From positions 257,283,812 through 257,347,811 of the forward strand of contig CAKMRJ010005634.1 of NCBI GenBank assembly GCA_928212115.1: a stretch of 64,000 bases of DNA. Reading direction: 5' to 3'. A program made the translations under genes and the position numbers. This document shows, piece after piece, positions 23,471 through 37,082 of this stretch (within the stretch, counting starts at the first letter, position 1; each line of letters opens with the position of its first letter). The DNA is from Lactuca virosa. Its lineage: Eukaryota; Streptophyta; Magnoliopsida; Asterales; Asteraceae. The notes below the pieces were generated by a model. It did no database searches. It worked only from the letters and a program-made list of their open reading frames with translations, and was not told the DNA's origin.

Positions 23471-25623
23471 ACCCCATTAAGTTCCTATTTGGAGATTCTT
23501 AATACATGATGTAATGTAATTACATTTTGATGTTTTGTAGGATCGAAGAAAAGAAAGGAAGATTAAAGGAAGAGTAAGTTGATTCTGATCGCGAAGAGAT
23601 GGATTTCGATCGCATGGTCCGATGATCAGAATTTTGAGCTGCTGCTTAAGAGTTATGATAGATTGCTTAGGAATAGATAACAACATAGTTTTCATTTGTA
23701 ATTGCATTGTAAGGAAAAGTTTTCCGCAATTTTAATAAATAAAAGATTAATTTTGATTTTGTTTTATTTTAAGTTTCCTTACAATGGCATTAGTGAAAAT
23801 TGTTGTTTATATGTTTCCATTGAAAGCAATATTGGAAAATGGATTTGATTCTTTCGTTTGTGGTAGTGTCAAGATTTACCAAATAAGAAAAGATTCTGAT
23901 CACCCAAGTTTTCAATTGGATGGAAAGTTGGAATCATGCAACTTGGATTGTGTAATGAATGACAACTTCATATTTGGGAAATTAAGACTAATTCCTTGTT
24001 CACATGTATATGTGAGTCAAGTGAAGGACAAGGGGATCGGGTACACTTGGTTGTGCGTTGATCAGGTCCACCACAAAGAACGATAAGACTATTCGTTATG
24101 ATTTACTGAAGTTTAGTAAATATGGTTATGCTTACAAGATTAAGTGTAATTCTGAATCATTGGAAAAGTTTCAATGTATGGCAGAACGAATAAGAAGAAT
24201 CAAATTAGGCAGAAAGATAAAAGTTTCTCCAATCTGAGAAGAAGGGAGAGTACTTGAGTATCGTGTTTTATAATTATCTTAATGATTATGAAACCATATC
24301 ACAATTGATCCTCTAAGGACATCTTAGTGCATTTGTATGGCTAAGAAGAGGAATCGTGAATTGTTGAAATGGTTAAATCAAGAAGATAAATCATACTTCG
24401 TTCCAAAATCAAGTCTTAGAGTCATACTCCAAGATCGAGCCTTGAGTGACATAATCTTAAGAAAGGTTTATAACACTTATCAAATGTAGAGTAAAATGTT
24501 TCTTACTCTTGTACATTTGAAATTGGTAAGTTGTGATGTTTTTATAGGACAAAGACTAACTAAGACCAATTGTGTGAAATGTTTATCTTGATAAGAAACC
24601 GCACTAACTCTTGAATATTTGTTTGTCAAGTAATGTTCCTTGACAAAGTGAATCTTATATGTCAAGAGGTCAGTGGGAGTCTTAAGGATCTTGAATAGCT
24701 TCAAGAACTAATCAAGATTAAACCTATTGTTATTCACTAGCACACGACTTGAGGTTTGTAACCTATCGTGTTGACATATTCTTGTTTCTATGCCCATTCC
24801 AGTTAAAGTTGACTATGCATGTGAGATCTATGAGTGCTCAATTGTTTGCATAACAGCTTGGAAGCAATGGTAGGCCCTCGTGCCAAGTGGCAAGAAATTA
24901 ATATTGAACAAGTTCAGTCCATATGATTTTGAATTTGTCATAGACCTTGTCTTATGATAATTGTTGGGAATGACAGATTCACATGGATAGGAACACATAC
25001 ACCATAAAGTCTAAGTGTCATAAGGTTTCTCTCCTCTTCATGAAAATGATTGTGAGGAAACGCTTTCACTAAGCAGATTTTAAGGAGATAACAATTGTGA
25101 TATTTGCATTCTCAAATTTGATTATGATTACAACATCCCTCTTCATAGTTCGAATTGTGAGAAATGGCAAAAGGTCTAAACATTTGAGACTTATTGCTGT
25201 AAGTTCAAAAATTGTTTAGACAAACATGTGTGCTATCTAAGGAAAAGTGTATGAGTTTGAGAAGCTTAGATAAAGGCTTATCAAAGCATCTCGTGTCAGA
25301 AATCTGAACTTTGGTAAGAAAGTCAATAAGTATTGATTTCTAGAAGTCCAGCTGATTTCTGGTTACATGTCAAAGCTAGTGGGAGCATAAGTGTTATGCT
25401 CGTAAGATAATAATTATTATGCTAGTGGGAGCATAATCATTATGGTAAGTGTGGCAAGTTAGCAATGTTAATTATAGAAAACAAAAGTTTCAATTTGCAA
25501 AGTTGTAGAGTTTGAAAAGTTGTTTTTCTATAATTAAAGGAGAGGAATTTATACTTCATTTCAATTCTAAAAGCTTAGATTGTGAGATTTTAATCAAAAT
25601 TAGTCAAGGACATATATGAATGT
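23471..25623 (+). pseudogene. Copia C decayed pol
   Basis: Fragments are recognisable to about 24420: a pre-integrase-like stretch (23784-24086) and an integrase core fragment with SKYGYAYKIK and LGRKIK (about 24105-24230), closely matching X. From 24430 to 25623 stops are dense. A doubled phrase CTAGTGGGAGCATAA (25377-25432) is the only clear local repeat. I cannot point to RT catalytic motifs. The right edge with compound E is placed at about 25620, within 20 bases. Confidence 0.65.
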
Positions 25624-25820
25624 TATGTTGAAAAGATTCGACATAATGAAAGAACGGTTGATTTACGTAATGAAGAAGTAGATTTAGTGCTTATTAAGTG
25701 GAAACATCATCGAGGCCCAAATTATGCTTGGGAAAATAAGAATGAGATAAGAACGAAATATCCCCATTTGTTTTAATCGTTGTGATTTCGGGGACGAAAT
25801 CCTCAAAAGGAGGAGGTATT
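25624..25820 (+). pseudogene. E-type integrase C-terminal fragment, left copy
   Basis: Reads NERTVDLRNEEVDLVLIKWK, HHRGPNYAWE and KYPHLF, then a stop, then GGGGACGAAATCC and the purine tract AAAAGGAGGAGG before the LTR. Nearly identical to 30914-31087. The chromodomain-like tail identifies a chromovirus. Confidence 0.88.
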
Positions 25821-26877
25821 TGTAACATACACGTTCAGTTATCGTGTTTTGTTTAAAAATGAATATTATTTAATATATGATTTTGAGTGTAGAGTTCTAA
25901 CAAGATAGTTTTATGAAGAATTGAAGTAAAACCATGTTTAGAATCATTCAGAAAGTATTGGAAGTCTTATGAGATTCCGATCAAAAGTCAACTATTGAAA
26001 TTAACGAAAATATAAAGTTGAAAATAAATAAAAATAATGATATTTAAAGTTGTAGATTATCTCGTTGTAAACATTTAGGCGAAAACCTCATCGAAATCCG
26101 AGTTATAACGAAGAAGTTATGACCAATCGAAGATCCGCGACAAAACCGGCAAAACATTATTTAACGTAAAACGTGAGTTTTCGATAAACTACTTTTTAGC
26201 TTTAGTCATCTAAATGAATGTCGTATTACTCGTTAAACCGAGAATTTTCATAAACAGAACGTCCAAATCTGACTTCGTATGAGGAAGTTATGATTTTTCT
26301 AAGTTTCAGTATAACAGTATACAGCTAAAAACTCGAAATAAAAGATCCAGTGATTTTTAGCCGACACAACCAAAACGAGAATCGAAGGTCTCATTAACAG
26401 TAGTACAACGGTAAAAAGACAGACGAAAAGAGACGTCGGATGAAGAAATTATGAATTTTTAATGGATTTTCCTGTCCCGGTCTGTTAAAAATAATAATAT
26501 TAAAAATAAATTCAAAATTAGCCAACGGAGTCTAAACGAAAGTTGTAGAGTTTAATCTCACCTACGCGTGTATATAAAGAACGTCGAAACGGAGCTCATA
26601 TGTGAAGGTTATGAATTTTTGAATATTTGGGCACAAAATCTGAGAAGCTTCGCATACTAGGCTCGGACTCGGCCACGTACAAGCCTCGCATGCGTGACGC
26701 GTGTCCGAATCGTGGCGCATCCGAAGCTCCGAAGCGAGCCACCTCGCCTGCACATCTGACGCATGCCTCGCCCTCGCATCCGACGCCTGGCCCCTCGCAT
26801 GCGAGCCACGTGCCCCTCCTCCCCCCCCTCGCTGTTGTCGCGTGTCCCTTTCCCCTTCGGTCCGAGCCCTCGCACCA

Positions 26878-26885
26878 TATATAAG
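26878..26885 (+). promoter_or_regulatory. TATA box of E LTR
   Basis: CCATATATAAGGGAGG context after a GC-rich block; identical at 32147-32154 in the right LTR. It lies about 280 bp before the donor-like site. Confidence 0.7.
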
Positions 26886-27166
26886 GGAGGTGCGAACCCT
26901 TCCTGTTTTGTTTGGAAATTTCACACTTTTTACCCCTTAATCCATTTTTAAGCTATTCCAACATCCCCCGAAGCCCCGGGATCATACCTAACACCTAAAA
27001 AACATCCGGAAGTGCCCGAAGACCCCTAGAAATTGATCTTTTCGGTTTGAAGCTCAACCCTCGCAAGGCCCGGTTTTCAATAAAGCTCCCGGTTTTCATT
27101 GAAGAAAGTTAATTATAGAAACGAAGTGCTGCCCAAATTACTATTTTAACCTCCGGTTATTTCACG

Positions 27167-27763
27167 GTGAGTTCAATATAGGGATAATTGTATGTTATGT
27201 GTTATATGTTCAATGTGCTTTCCTGTGTTATTCTGGTTTTATACCATTGGTTATGTAGAGCATGACTCGTATAACTTCTGGTATTAGCTTTGAGCCTTTG
27301 GCCATGTAGAGCATGTCTCGTATTATTTTGGTAACAGAGTTATACCTTTGACCACGAAATGAATGACTAAGCATCACTTGGGTACTGGTATGTAGCCATT
27401 GACCATGAAGTGAATGACTAAGCATTCCTTTGGCATTGGCAGAAGGCTAGGTAGGGCTGAAAAGCTTGTAAATTGCTAGCAAAATGTTTATTCGGAAATC
27501 GTTTATTTTTACATGCCACATAGGCAAAAGTCTTATTGGTGTATATCAAGTTGAAATTGTTATGTTTCATTGATTGTAAATCTTTGAATCATATTATTTG
27601 TTGATATGGAAAACATGTCATATGATACTCATCTGCCTTTGTTGTTCTTTGTTCCTCTTTGCTTCTGTCATATTGGTATATATATGGCATAACGTTATAT
27701 TGTATCTATTTTTGAACTCACTAAACATCACCGCTTATCCCTCTCAGTGTTTAACTATTGCAG
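27167..27763 (+). other. Presumed leader intron in E LTR
   Basis: Donor CACG|GTGAGTTCAA at 27166/27167 and acceptor ACTATTGCAG|GTAA at 27763/27764, 597 bp. The right LTR has the same sites at 32435 and 33031, again exactly 597 bp, so the spacing is preserved. Confidence 0.6.
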
Positions 27764-28014
27764 GTAATAAGGATCCAGTATAGACACATACTGTTGGAAG
27801 ATTTAGAATAGTTAATAATATTACTTTTGTATTTAGTGATCGTGTATGTATAAAATTATAATTTGATGGGTAGTTATATAATATACTAAAAGTTAGTCGG
27901 TTTGTGTCCAGTGTTTTGTAATTAAACTATCAATGTAAAATATTGTTTATGAATATGCATGTAGCATGTTTTGGAGTAATATGATGTAGTTTTAGAGAGG
28001 GGTTCTCTCAATCA

Positions 28015-28026
28015 TGGTATCAGAGC
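28015..28026 (+). other. Primer-binding site of E
   Basis: TGGTATCAGAGC four bases after the left LTR, complementary to initiator tRNA-Met. Confidence 0.92.
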
Positions 28027-30194
28027 GGTAGTTTAAGTTAACTAAATACCACGGATTGGTATTTAGACTTAAACCGTCGGAAGTTCAATATATGAACGGA
28101 TTCGTTAGGAGTATATGGATACAAACCATAGGAAATAATTAAGTGGAGTATTGGATAATGATAAATCTTAATATTTTAAAGTACTAAGCTACTTCAAAAT
28201 TTTTAGAGCATTAGTTTAAGCGAACTAGGAATTGTAAGGATTTCTAGGCTTAAACTTGAATTGCTAAGTAATGATGGTACGATGTGTGTCTAGTATACTT
28301 TAGGTTGAATACCTCACTTGCTATAGTGTGCACTAGCATACTTTAAGGGATATGCCTTATATGCTAATATGTGCTAAAAGATAAATAAAATACCCGAAAG
28401 CTCGAGCACGACTTGGAGATACGTGGTGTCACTCTTTCGAAGAATCCACGTGTCGATAGAACTATTTCTGTTTCTTCTATTCCATCGGCATGAAACTTTT
28501 CGAAGTGATAATGAGACTTACGATAGTTGACATCGATAAACAGTCAAAGGATATCGTAAAATAAAATCTATCAAGTGATACCGTAAATAGTGTATAAATA
28601 CCTATAGAGTGGTGTTGTACATTCAAATTATGTTTGATGAAATAATAACACCTTTGGAGGAATGTTGTGTGTTCAAAGTAGATTCGGACGAGATGAATGT
28701 TTTGGTGTAATCCATGAAATTGTTCCACCACTGATCAGATTGAAGCAGTGATTCCTTACAGAGTTAGAAGAACTGGAGATAGTGATAAATACTTCTACAA
28801 TATCGAAATTGATGGTGTGCAAGATTTAGAAGAATTCAATGAAGATCAAAGGAAAGGCTAACAAAGTTTTCAAACTCAATAGGCCAAGACCTTGCCAAAC
28901 ATTGTGATGTAGTATGCAGTTCGAGTAGTATGGTAAGAGCTGATATGTAACCCTATACAAGATGCTCAGACTTAGTATTTAATAATACTGAGTGACAATT
29001 GACTTCTATCACATCCTTATAAAAGTTCCATAGTGTGCTAAGCTAACTTTAACATACTTGATTAGGATGGTGAGATGAGTCATTTAGTTAGGCTGAATGA
29101 CTTACTAGTCAGAGTAAGGTAGAGTATATAGTTGAAGAAGATATACACTAATAGGAATGACAGAGAACCAAGTCGAAGCTAGTAGAACATGCTGAGATAC
29201 AGTTAAAATGCAGACTTCCGAGGATAGATTCCTATGAAGTCGACTTAAAAGATACACCCATGAGAGGAAAATTTTCCCATATAAAGGAATGTCGATGTCA
29301 TGAAAGGATAATTAAATGAATAAATGTGCATGGTGACTTGCATGAGTTAGAAGATGATGTAGATAGTTAGAGACCGTTTGTCTCCACACTACTAGAGTAA
29401 ATTCTGGTATAGTATATCTTGTAAAGTAGACACTACCCGAGAAAGAATTTATATGAAGAATTTGGAAGTGAAATCCCTAGTTGAGTCTAGGAGAAATTGT
29501 TATATGTACTTGTTTTAACACACTCAGGTGTGATAAGTTTCTTTGTGAAAACTTTTGTATGGTGACTTGGGAACTGCGAGACAATACTTGGGACGAGTAT
29601 AAGTAGGTGTGAATAGTAGTAGAGGCCTATACTACTGGAAGCACATGACTCACACTTGGATCATGGAAAGTAACAAGGTTACCAAGAAGCTAGTAATTGA
29701 TTTCGTTTTTATTCAAGTATATCATTACCTTCGTTTAGGTGATGACTAAGAAGATGATTTTCGTTCAGACCTTAGTGGTCATAAAGAATCGAGTCTGATT
29801 AATATAAAGAGGATGGTAGATGTAGTCGATAAAAGTATAACAACCTTCATTAAGGGATTAAGCAACTATTAGCTAGAAATGCTAATAGTTATGAAGATAT
29901 TATATCACATTAGAACATGAAGGAAGGTTTCTTCTATGATAGTGTTTGACTAATAGAAATAAGAGTATGATTCGTTGTACGTCTTTTGCATTATGAAATC
30001 AAAGGTCATTAGAATATGACCATTCGAGATGTTGTTATAGAAAAAGTGAAGACCTTATCTTGGGTTGAGTCTATAAACCAAATTTAAGAAGAAGCAAGAG
30101 TCTGCAATGAGAAGAGAGTGCAAGTTTGAGCACCACCATCAATTAAGAAGTCCAAGAGTTTGTTTAACAAGTCAAAGAGGAGCACCAAAAGCCA
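28027..30194 (+). other. E internal region, no recognised coding domain
   Basis: About 2.2 kb where gag, protease and RT should be. Stops are dense in all frames and I recognise no zinc knuckle or RT motif. Either very decayed or rearranged. Confidence 0.6.
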
Positions 30195-31043
30195 TACGAA
30201 ATTCCAGAAACTCCAATGGAGAAATACGCACAAGTATACCTGGATGAAACTATTGTGAGACATGGTGTGCCGCTAAAGATTACTTCCGATCGTAATAGTA
30301 GCTTTACTTCTCATTCCCGGACGAGTACGCAATGTGAATTGGGATCTCGTGTTACTCTTAGCACAACTTATCATCCCCAGACAGATGGTCAGAAAAAGAG
30401 AACAATCAAAGCAGTATAAAATATATTGAAGGTATATAAAGCACTATATGGGCATAAATGTCATACTCCATTATGTTGGCATGATGTAGGACAGAAAGTC
30501 CTTAGTGGCCCTGAAATGATTCAAGACACCATTGACAAGATTCAAATTGTACAAGAAAGAATGAAAGTGGCCCAGGATCGACAAAAGTCTTATGAAGAAA
30601 GGAGAAGACGACCCATAGAATTCCAGGTGGGTGATTTCGTAATGCTGAATGTATCCCCATGGAAAGGAATTATGCGATTTGGGAAGAAACGAAAACTAAG
30701 TCCTAGATTTATTGGTCCTCTCAAAATCATCCAGAGAACTGGTAAACAAGCATACCGCTTAGAATTGCCTGAAGATTTGACAGGTATTCATGATGTGTTC
30801 CATGTGAGTTATCTGCGTAAATTTTTAATCATATATGATGAAACGGTTCTGTTATTCGAGGTGAAACTGGATAATAAGCTAACATATGTAGCAGAGCCTG
30901 AAGATATCGTAAACGAAAGAACGGTTGATTTACGTAATGAAGAAGTAGAGTTAGTGCTTATTAAGTGGAAACATCATTGAGGCCCAAATTATGCTTGGGA
31001 AAATACGAATGAGATAAGAACGAAATATCCCCATTTGTTTTAA
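30195..31043 (+). pseudogene. Gypsy E integrase with internal deletion
   Basis: Core fragment VRHGVPLKITSDRNSSFTSH (second catalytic aspartate) and TYHPQTDGQ; the glutamate position after GQ is changed to lysine (GQKKRT). A stop at 30417-30419 is followed by a jump directly to ALYGHKCHTPLCW, so about 40 residues of the usual domain are deleted. The C-terminus is well kept: VGDFVMLNVSPWKGIMRFGK, IHDVFHVSYLRKF, then the tail to KYPHLF, with one TGA at 30978-30980. PPT AAAAGGAGGAGG at 31073-31084. Confidence 0.9.
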
Positions 31044-31087
31044 TCTTTGTGATTTCGGGGACGAAATCCTCAAAAGGAGGAGGTATT

Positions 31088-33394
31088 TGTAACATACACG
31101 TCCAGTTATCGTGTTTTGTTTAAAAATGAATATTATTTAATATATGATTTTAAGTGTTGAGTTCTAACAAGATAGTTTTATGAAGAATTGAATTAAAACT
31201 TTGTTTAGAATCATTCGGAAAGTATTGGAAGTCTTATGAGATTCCGATCAAAAGTCAACTATTGAAATTAACGAAAATATAAAGTTGGAAATAAATAAAA
31301 ATAATGTTATTGAAATTTGTAGATTATCTCGTTAGAAACATTTAGGCGAAAACCTCATCGAAATCCGAGTTATAACGAAGAAGTTATGACCAATCGAAGA
31401 TCCGTGACAAAACCGGCAAAACACTATTTAGCGTAAAAAGTGAGTTTTCGATAAACTACTTTTTAGCTTTAGTGATCTAAATGAAAGTCGTAGTATTCGT
31501 TAAATCGAGAATTTTTCATCAAAAGAACGTCCAAATCTGACTTTGTATGAGGAAGTTATGATTTTTCTAAGTTTCAATATAGCAGTATACAACTAAAAAC
31601 TCGAAATAAAAGATCGAGTGATTTTTAACCGACACAACTAAAACGAGAATCGAAGGTCTCATCAATAGTAGTACAACGGTTAAAAGACAGACGAAAACGG
31701 ACGTCGGATTAAGAAATTATGAATTTTTAACGGATTTTCCTGTCCCGGTCTGTTAAAAATAATAATATTAAAAATAAATTCAAAATTAGCCAACGGAGTC
31801 TAAACAAAAGTTGTAGAGTATAATCTCGCATACGCGTGCATATAAAGAACGTCGAAAACAGAGCGCGTATGCGAAAGTTATGAATTTTTTAAGATTTGGA
31901 CACAAAATCCGAGAAGCTTCGCATACTAGGCTCGGACTCGGCCACGTACAAGCCTCGCATGCGTGACGCGTGTCCGACTCGTGGCGCGTCCGAAGCTCTG
32001 AAGCGAGCCACCTCGCCTGCGCATCCGACGCTTGCCTCGCCCTCGCATCTGATGCCTGGCCCCTCGCATGCGAGCCACGTGCCCCTCCCCATCGCCCTCG
32101 CTGTTGCCGCGTGTCCTTTTCCCCTTCGTTCCGAGCACTCGCACCATATATAAGGGAGGTGCGAACCCTCCCGGTTTTTTTGGAAATTTCACACTTTTTA
32201 CCCCTAAATCCATTTTTAAGCTATTCCAACATCCCCCGAAGCCCCGGGATCATTCCTAACACCTGAAAAACATCCCGAAGTGCCCGAAGACCCCGAGAAA
32301 TTTATCTTTTCGGTTTGAAGCTCAACCCTCGCAAGGCCCGGTTTTCAATAAAGCTCCCGGTTTTCATCGAAGAAAGTTAATTATAGAAACGAAGTGCTGC
32401 CCAAATTACTATTTTAACCTCCGGTTATTTCACGGTGAGTTCAATATAGGGACCATTGTATGTTATGTGTTATATGTTCAATGTGCTTTCCTGTGTTATT
32501 CTGGTTTTATACCTTTGGTTATGTAGAGCATGACTCGTATAACTTCTGGTATTGGCTTTGAGCCTTTGGCCATGTAGAGCATGTCTCATATTATTTTGGT
32601 AACAGAGCTATACCTTTGACCATGAAGTGAATGACTAAGCATCACTTGGGTACTGGTATGTAGCCATTGACCATGAAGTGAATGATTAAGCATTCCTTTG
32701 GCATTGGCAGAAGGCTAGGTAGGGCTGAAAAGCCTGTAAATGGCTAGCAAAATGTTTATTCAGAAATTGTTTATTTTTACATGCCACATTGGCATAACTC
32801 TTATTGATGTATATCAAGTTGAAATTGTTATGTCTCATTAATTGTAAATCTTTGAATCAGATTATTTGTTGATATGGAAAGCATGTCATATGATACTCAT
32901 CTGTCGTTGTTGTTCTTTGTTCCTCTTTGCTTCTGTCATATTGGTATATATATGGCATAACGTTATATTGTATCTACTTTTGAACTCATTAAGCGTCACC
33001 GCTTATCCCTCTCAGTGTTTAATTATTGCAGGTAATAAGGATCCAGTATAGACACATACGGTTGGAAGATTGAGAATAGTTAATAATATTACTTTTGTAT
33101 TTAGTGATCGTGTATGTATAAAATTATAATTTCCTGGACTATTGCAGGTAATAAGGATCCAGTATAGACACATACTGTTGGAAGATTTAGAATAGTTAAT
33201 AATATTACTTTTGTATTTAGTGATCGTGTATGTATAAAATTATAATTTCCTGGGTAGTTATGTAATATACTAAAACTTAGTCTGTTTGTATCCAGTCTTT
33301 TGTAATTAAACTATCAATGTAAAATATTGTTTATGAATATGCATGTAGCATGTTTTGGAGTAATATGATGTAGTTTTAGAGAGGGGTTCTCTCG
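31088..33394 (+). repeat. Right LTR of gypsy E
   Basis: TGTAACATACAC...GGTTCTCTC, 2307 bp. Longer than the left LTR because of a 116-bp tandem duplication (33025-33140 and 33141-about 33256) that includes the presumed splice acceptor ATTGCAGGTAATAAGG. Confidence 0.92.
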
Positions 33395-34885
33395 TCTGTT
33401 CTAATTTTCCAAATGCCTAGGGCATTAAGAGGGAAAAGGGACGAGAACGAGATGTGACTAAAATGGATAAGCAATTGTCGAGGACAATATGAGGTTTACC
33501 AAAGATTGATTGCTTATGGACAGTTGAAAGTATAGTATAAGTTTTGGAAGGTCCATATTGACAAGTTCTGAGAAGAGGTAACTCTTGTTCAAAAGTGCTA
33601 GTCATATGGAATTATGGAAATGTTCCATAAGTGGAAGTTAATCATAAAATCTGTGTAAGATTAGAAAATTTAATGCTAGAAGGATGTTCAAAGGAATGTA
33701 CTTTGAATATGAGACTTCGTTTCCATGGACTTGCTCTCCATTGGAATACTTTGTAATGTCTGTTGCCATGTCTCTATGACTTTTGTGCATAGTCATTACA
33801 AAAGGATCATTGCATATAAGTTTAGAATCTAACAGATTTTAACAAATGGCAAGAATTTGGTATTCTTACATTTACGATAAAGATTTTGAATTGTGAAATG
33901 AGCATCATTGAAATGTTCTTTATTGATCTATTTCACAAAGAGAGGACCATAGGCAAACGTATTGTGCATGCTTGGAGCATGGCATATTGTTTTAATTCAA
34001 GTATTAAGTTGATTAATCGAAACATTATACAATGAATAATGTGTAATCAATATGGTGATTAAATAAAAGGTGTTTTATTTATATTCATAAGTTCTGAGAT
34101 CATATTAGATTCGATTATTCTTGTGTTTCACTTTGCATGTTTTGACTTCCTGAATAATAAGATTATTCAGACTATTCGCAGTCGATCATACTTTAGAAGT
34201 AGGTATTGAGCTGAGACTGTCATGAATCTGACTGTAGATTATCTAGGTGTTTTAGACATAACACAAGTTTGTTGCAGTGTTCATGAGTACTCCTGGAATA
34301 AGATTCGAGTATTGGATTAAACCCACGCTCATCTGAATCACTTCATGGATTTTATCACGAGTGATTGTGAGACGATAATATCTTATATTTTTAAAAACAG
34401 AGACGTGTGAGTTGTAGCTTACAAATCTGTTGCACATTGATGATGTGCAAACGCACCAGTAACTTGGTGTTTTAAAACGCATTGTTGTGTGTGATTTGAT
34501 GAGTAAATATAGCAAGAATGTGAGTCGAAGTTTATCCATTCCTTTTACCCTTAGAGGGATAAAAGCGATATCTGTGGGCCCCTCGATGTTTTAGTGATGA
34601 CACCCTAAGCGCTTGGCCAAGCCTGGACTGATTTCATTTGTTCAATTAGCCAGTTGTCATAAATCAGAAATCGGGAAACAACAGATGGGCAGAGAAAATG
34701 ATTATAATCCATGTCTTAGGTCCATATGATATCTTGTAGAATGGAGGAGTATATTATCTCTTATCTAATGGACGTGTCATTGACTAGGTCAGAGTTCGAC
34801 AGCGGTTTTTAAGAGCTACGATTGCTAGTCGGGTTGTGGAGTCGTTTTTGCAATAATAGTTATTAGACTTATCCAACTGGGAGAT
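33395..34885 (+). other. Copia C 3' internal region, decayed
   Basis: No credible frame. The end ATCCAACTGGGAGAT at 34871-34885 is the polypurine-type tract before the C 3' LTR. Otherwise nothing recognised. Confidence 0.6.
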
Positions 34886-35173
34886 TGTTGGAATAGGTGT
34901 CTAAGACCATAACTAACATTTGGTATTCACTTGACCCAAGAGTAGCATGGTCCATTTGGGTTTCCTTCACCAGAGCAATTTGATAGGATGGACTTTTGAG
35001 AAGAGGTTATTTATGATTTATTAATATATTATAAATTCTAATATGAAATCATGTTATTTAATTAGTATTGATCAAGAATTAATTTTGAATTAATTTAGTG
35101 ATCAAAAGAGACTAATTAAATTAACGGGGAGTGATTATGTAAATCAGTGGTATATATATTGTTTGTGCTATTG
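34886..35173 (+). repeat. Copia C 3' LTR, first segment
   Basis: Begins TGTTGGAATAGG and matches 20156 onward. Ends in TATTG (35169-35173), the left target duplication of solo LTR S. Confidence 0.92.
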
Positions 35174-35371
35174 TGTGACAACCCGAAAATTTTTGCCTTG
35201 TAAGCCCAGCCATTCAATTCAACCGAGTGTCAGACCCGCTTCTGCTATCTTTTAGCATTGTTTAGAGTCTGTTTAATGGTTCAAAACTCAGTACAATCAG
35301 GCTATGGGTTTATAGAAGTGTCAGCTAAAGTTCTTCACGTTGAAATCGAGTCGAACACTCCATCAAAGGGA

Positions 35372-36074
35372 GTGTACGGCCGTACACCCATGTTGGCCGT
35401 ACACCACCCCCATATGTAGGGCATCCCCTTCATTTCTAGTTATTTCTTCAGTTTCCAAGTCAAGAACTCGAGTTTTCTCTCAACTATCATCAAGCTTTTC
35501 ACCTCGATCTTCAAGAATGTAAGCCTTTCTTCTTTTTGATTAGTTGTTATCCTTCTTAACCTAGTAACACCCTTTGATTTCGTCTGTGGAAATCATCTTT
35601 TTGGGTAGATCTTCAAGATCTTCATCTTTCACCAAGAACACACACTTGTTCTTGGTGGCTGTGAACCCCCTTCAAGTCTCAAAATCGTAAGTATCCTTTC
35701 CTTATGCTTAGTATATGTTAGGAAATCTTGTTAAACACCCTAGAATCGACCATAACTCAAGAACATCAAGAGTGTACGGCCATACACTCTATCTATGGCC
35801 GTACACCCTTGTTAATACCATAAACTAAGGCTTCAAACACTTGCTAAGTGCTAGTTATCCATTAGAACTCTTGAAACCTTGAACCCCTTTGATTTAAGAC
35901 CCAAAAATACATCCATCTTGGAGGGTGTACGGCCGTACACACCTCAAAACACCCCAAAAGAGCCTCCAAAGTAAGAATCTAGTTCATACACTTGATGAGC
36001 AATAGACCCACTAACTTCCCCATGGTTCAAACACCCTCTTATGCATGTTTGACCATGAGTGTACGACCGTACAC
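35372..36074 (+). repeat. Four GTGTACGGCCGTACAC palindromes in S
   Basis: Perfect at 35372-35387 and 35925-35940. One-base variants at 35772-35787 (GGCCAT) and 36059-36074 (CGACCG). Half copies GGCCGTACACC at about 35395, 35797 and 36085. All lie in the presumed first exon or promoter-proximal part, before the donor at 36303. Confidence 0.85.
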
Positions 36075-36303
36075 ACCAATTTGTGGCCGTATACACCCCT
36101 TTGAAGAATCACATGTGATTCTAACACTTAGTCCAAGTGTTTCCTAGTCCTTAAGGGTGTTTCCTTGCATGTGGTTGCTTCTAAACACTATATTCATGCC
36201 AATATATGCCATATATGTCATTTAGGACTCGTTTGTGTCTCAGGACTTCATTCGTGGAACTCCTCATCCTTACGCATACATTCGATTGAATCACCCACAT
36301 AAG

Positions 36304-36902
36304 GTGACTTCATACCCCTATATTCAATCTTTTAACTGTTTTAAATGCTTTTAAGGGGGGGGGGGGAATACAAGTTAAACACAATGATAATTGTGTAAAT
36401 GTTTTGTTATAAACATCTTTTAAAGGATTGCTTATGTGTTCATGAGTGATCAAAACTTTTCAAAAACTCTTTTAAAGTTATGTTACTTTACAGTTTACAA
36501 AACTCCGTTTTAAAGTACAATCATAACTTAGTAGATAAATGAGTCTTTTCTTCAAGTCAATAACAGTTCAAAGTAAACATACTAGTAAACTATAATAGGT
36601 ATAGTTTAGGGGTTCAGTTTACACTAGAACAGAGAGAACATACTAGACACTAGAACATAGAGAACATACTATAAAGAGAAACAGGGAGGTAGATACAATA
36701 CATGATAACATAGAGAACATACTATAAAGAGAAACAGGGAGGAAGATACAATACACGATAACAGAAAGGACATACTATATACTATAACAGAACAACAAAT
36801 CATGATTAACACAATTATACTAATGATTCCCAGTAACCTAGGAAGGGAACGTATCACTAACTCATTGTTCTAAACAAAATGTGATAATAAAAGTAGTATA
36901 TA

Positions 36903-36970
<68 letters not shown>

Positions 36971-36990
36971 TGCATCTACAATATGCCATG

Positions 36991-37082
<92 letters not shown>

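Larger units (their letters stand above)
25821..28010 (+). repeat. Left LTR of gypsy E
   Basis: TGTAACATACAC...GGTTCTCTCA, 2190 bp. Has repeated GAAGTTATGA-type units, a GC-rich block (26640-26870) rich in CTCGCATGCG, and a strong TATA box TATATAAG at 26878-26885. Related to the D LTR. Confidence 0.92.
25624..33394 (+). mobile_element. Gypsy E compound: internal end, LTR, internal, LTR
   Basis: Order: a 3' internal fragment (25624-25820), LTR (25821-28010), PBS and internal region (28011-31087), LTR (31088-33394). The first fragment repeats the last 200 bp of the internal region, so the left copy has lost its start. Either unequal LTR recombination made a tandem array that was later trimmed, or a second E inserted next to an older one. 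No target-site duplication could be recognised. Confidence 0.82.

Noticed and set aside
26562..26951. Overlapping GC-rich frames on both strands, repeated at 31889-32266
   Set aside because: They lie in the GC-rich U3 block of both E LTRs, upstream of the TATA box, and overlap one another; GC-richness alone leaves frames open.
25600..33400. Target-site duplication for compound E
   Set aside because: The left edge is inside E internal sequence and the right edge reads CTCTCG|TCTG; no matching 5-mer can be justified.
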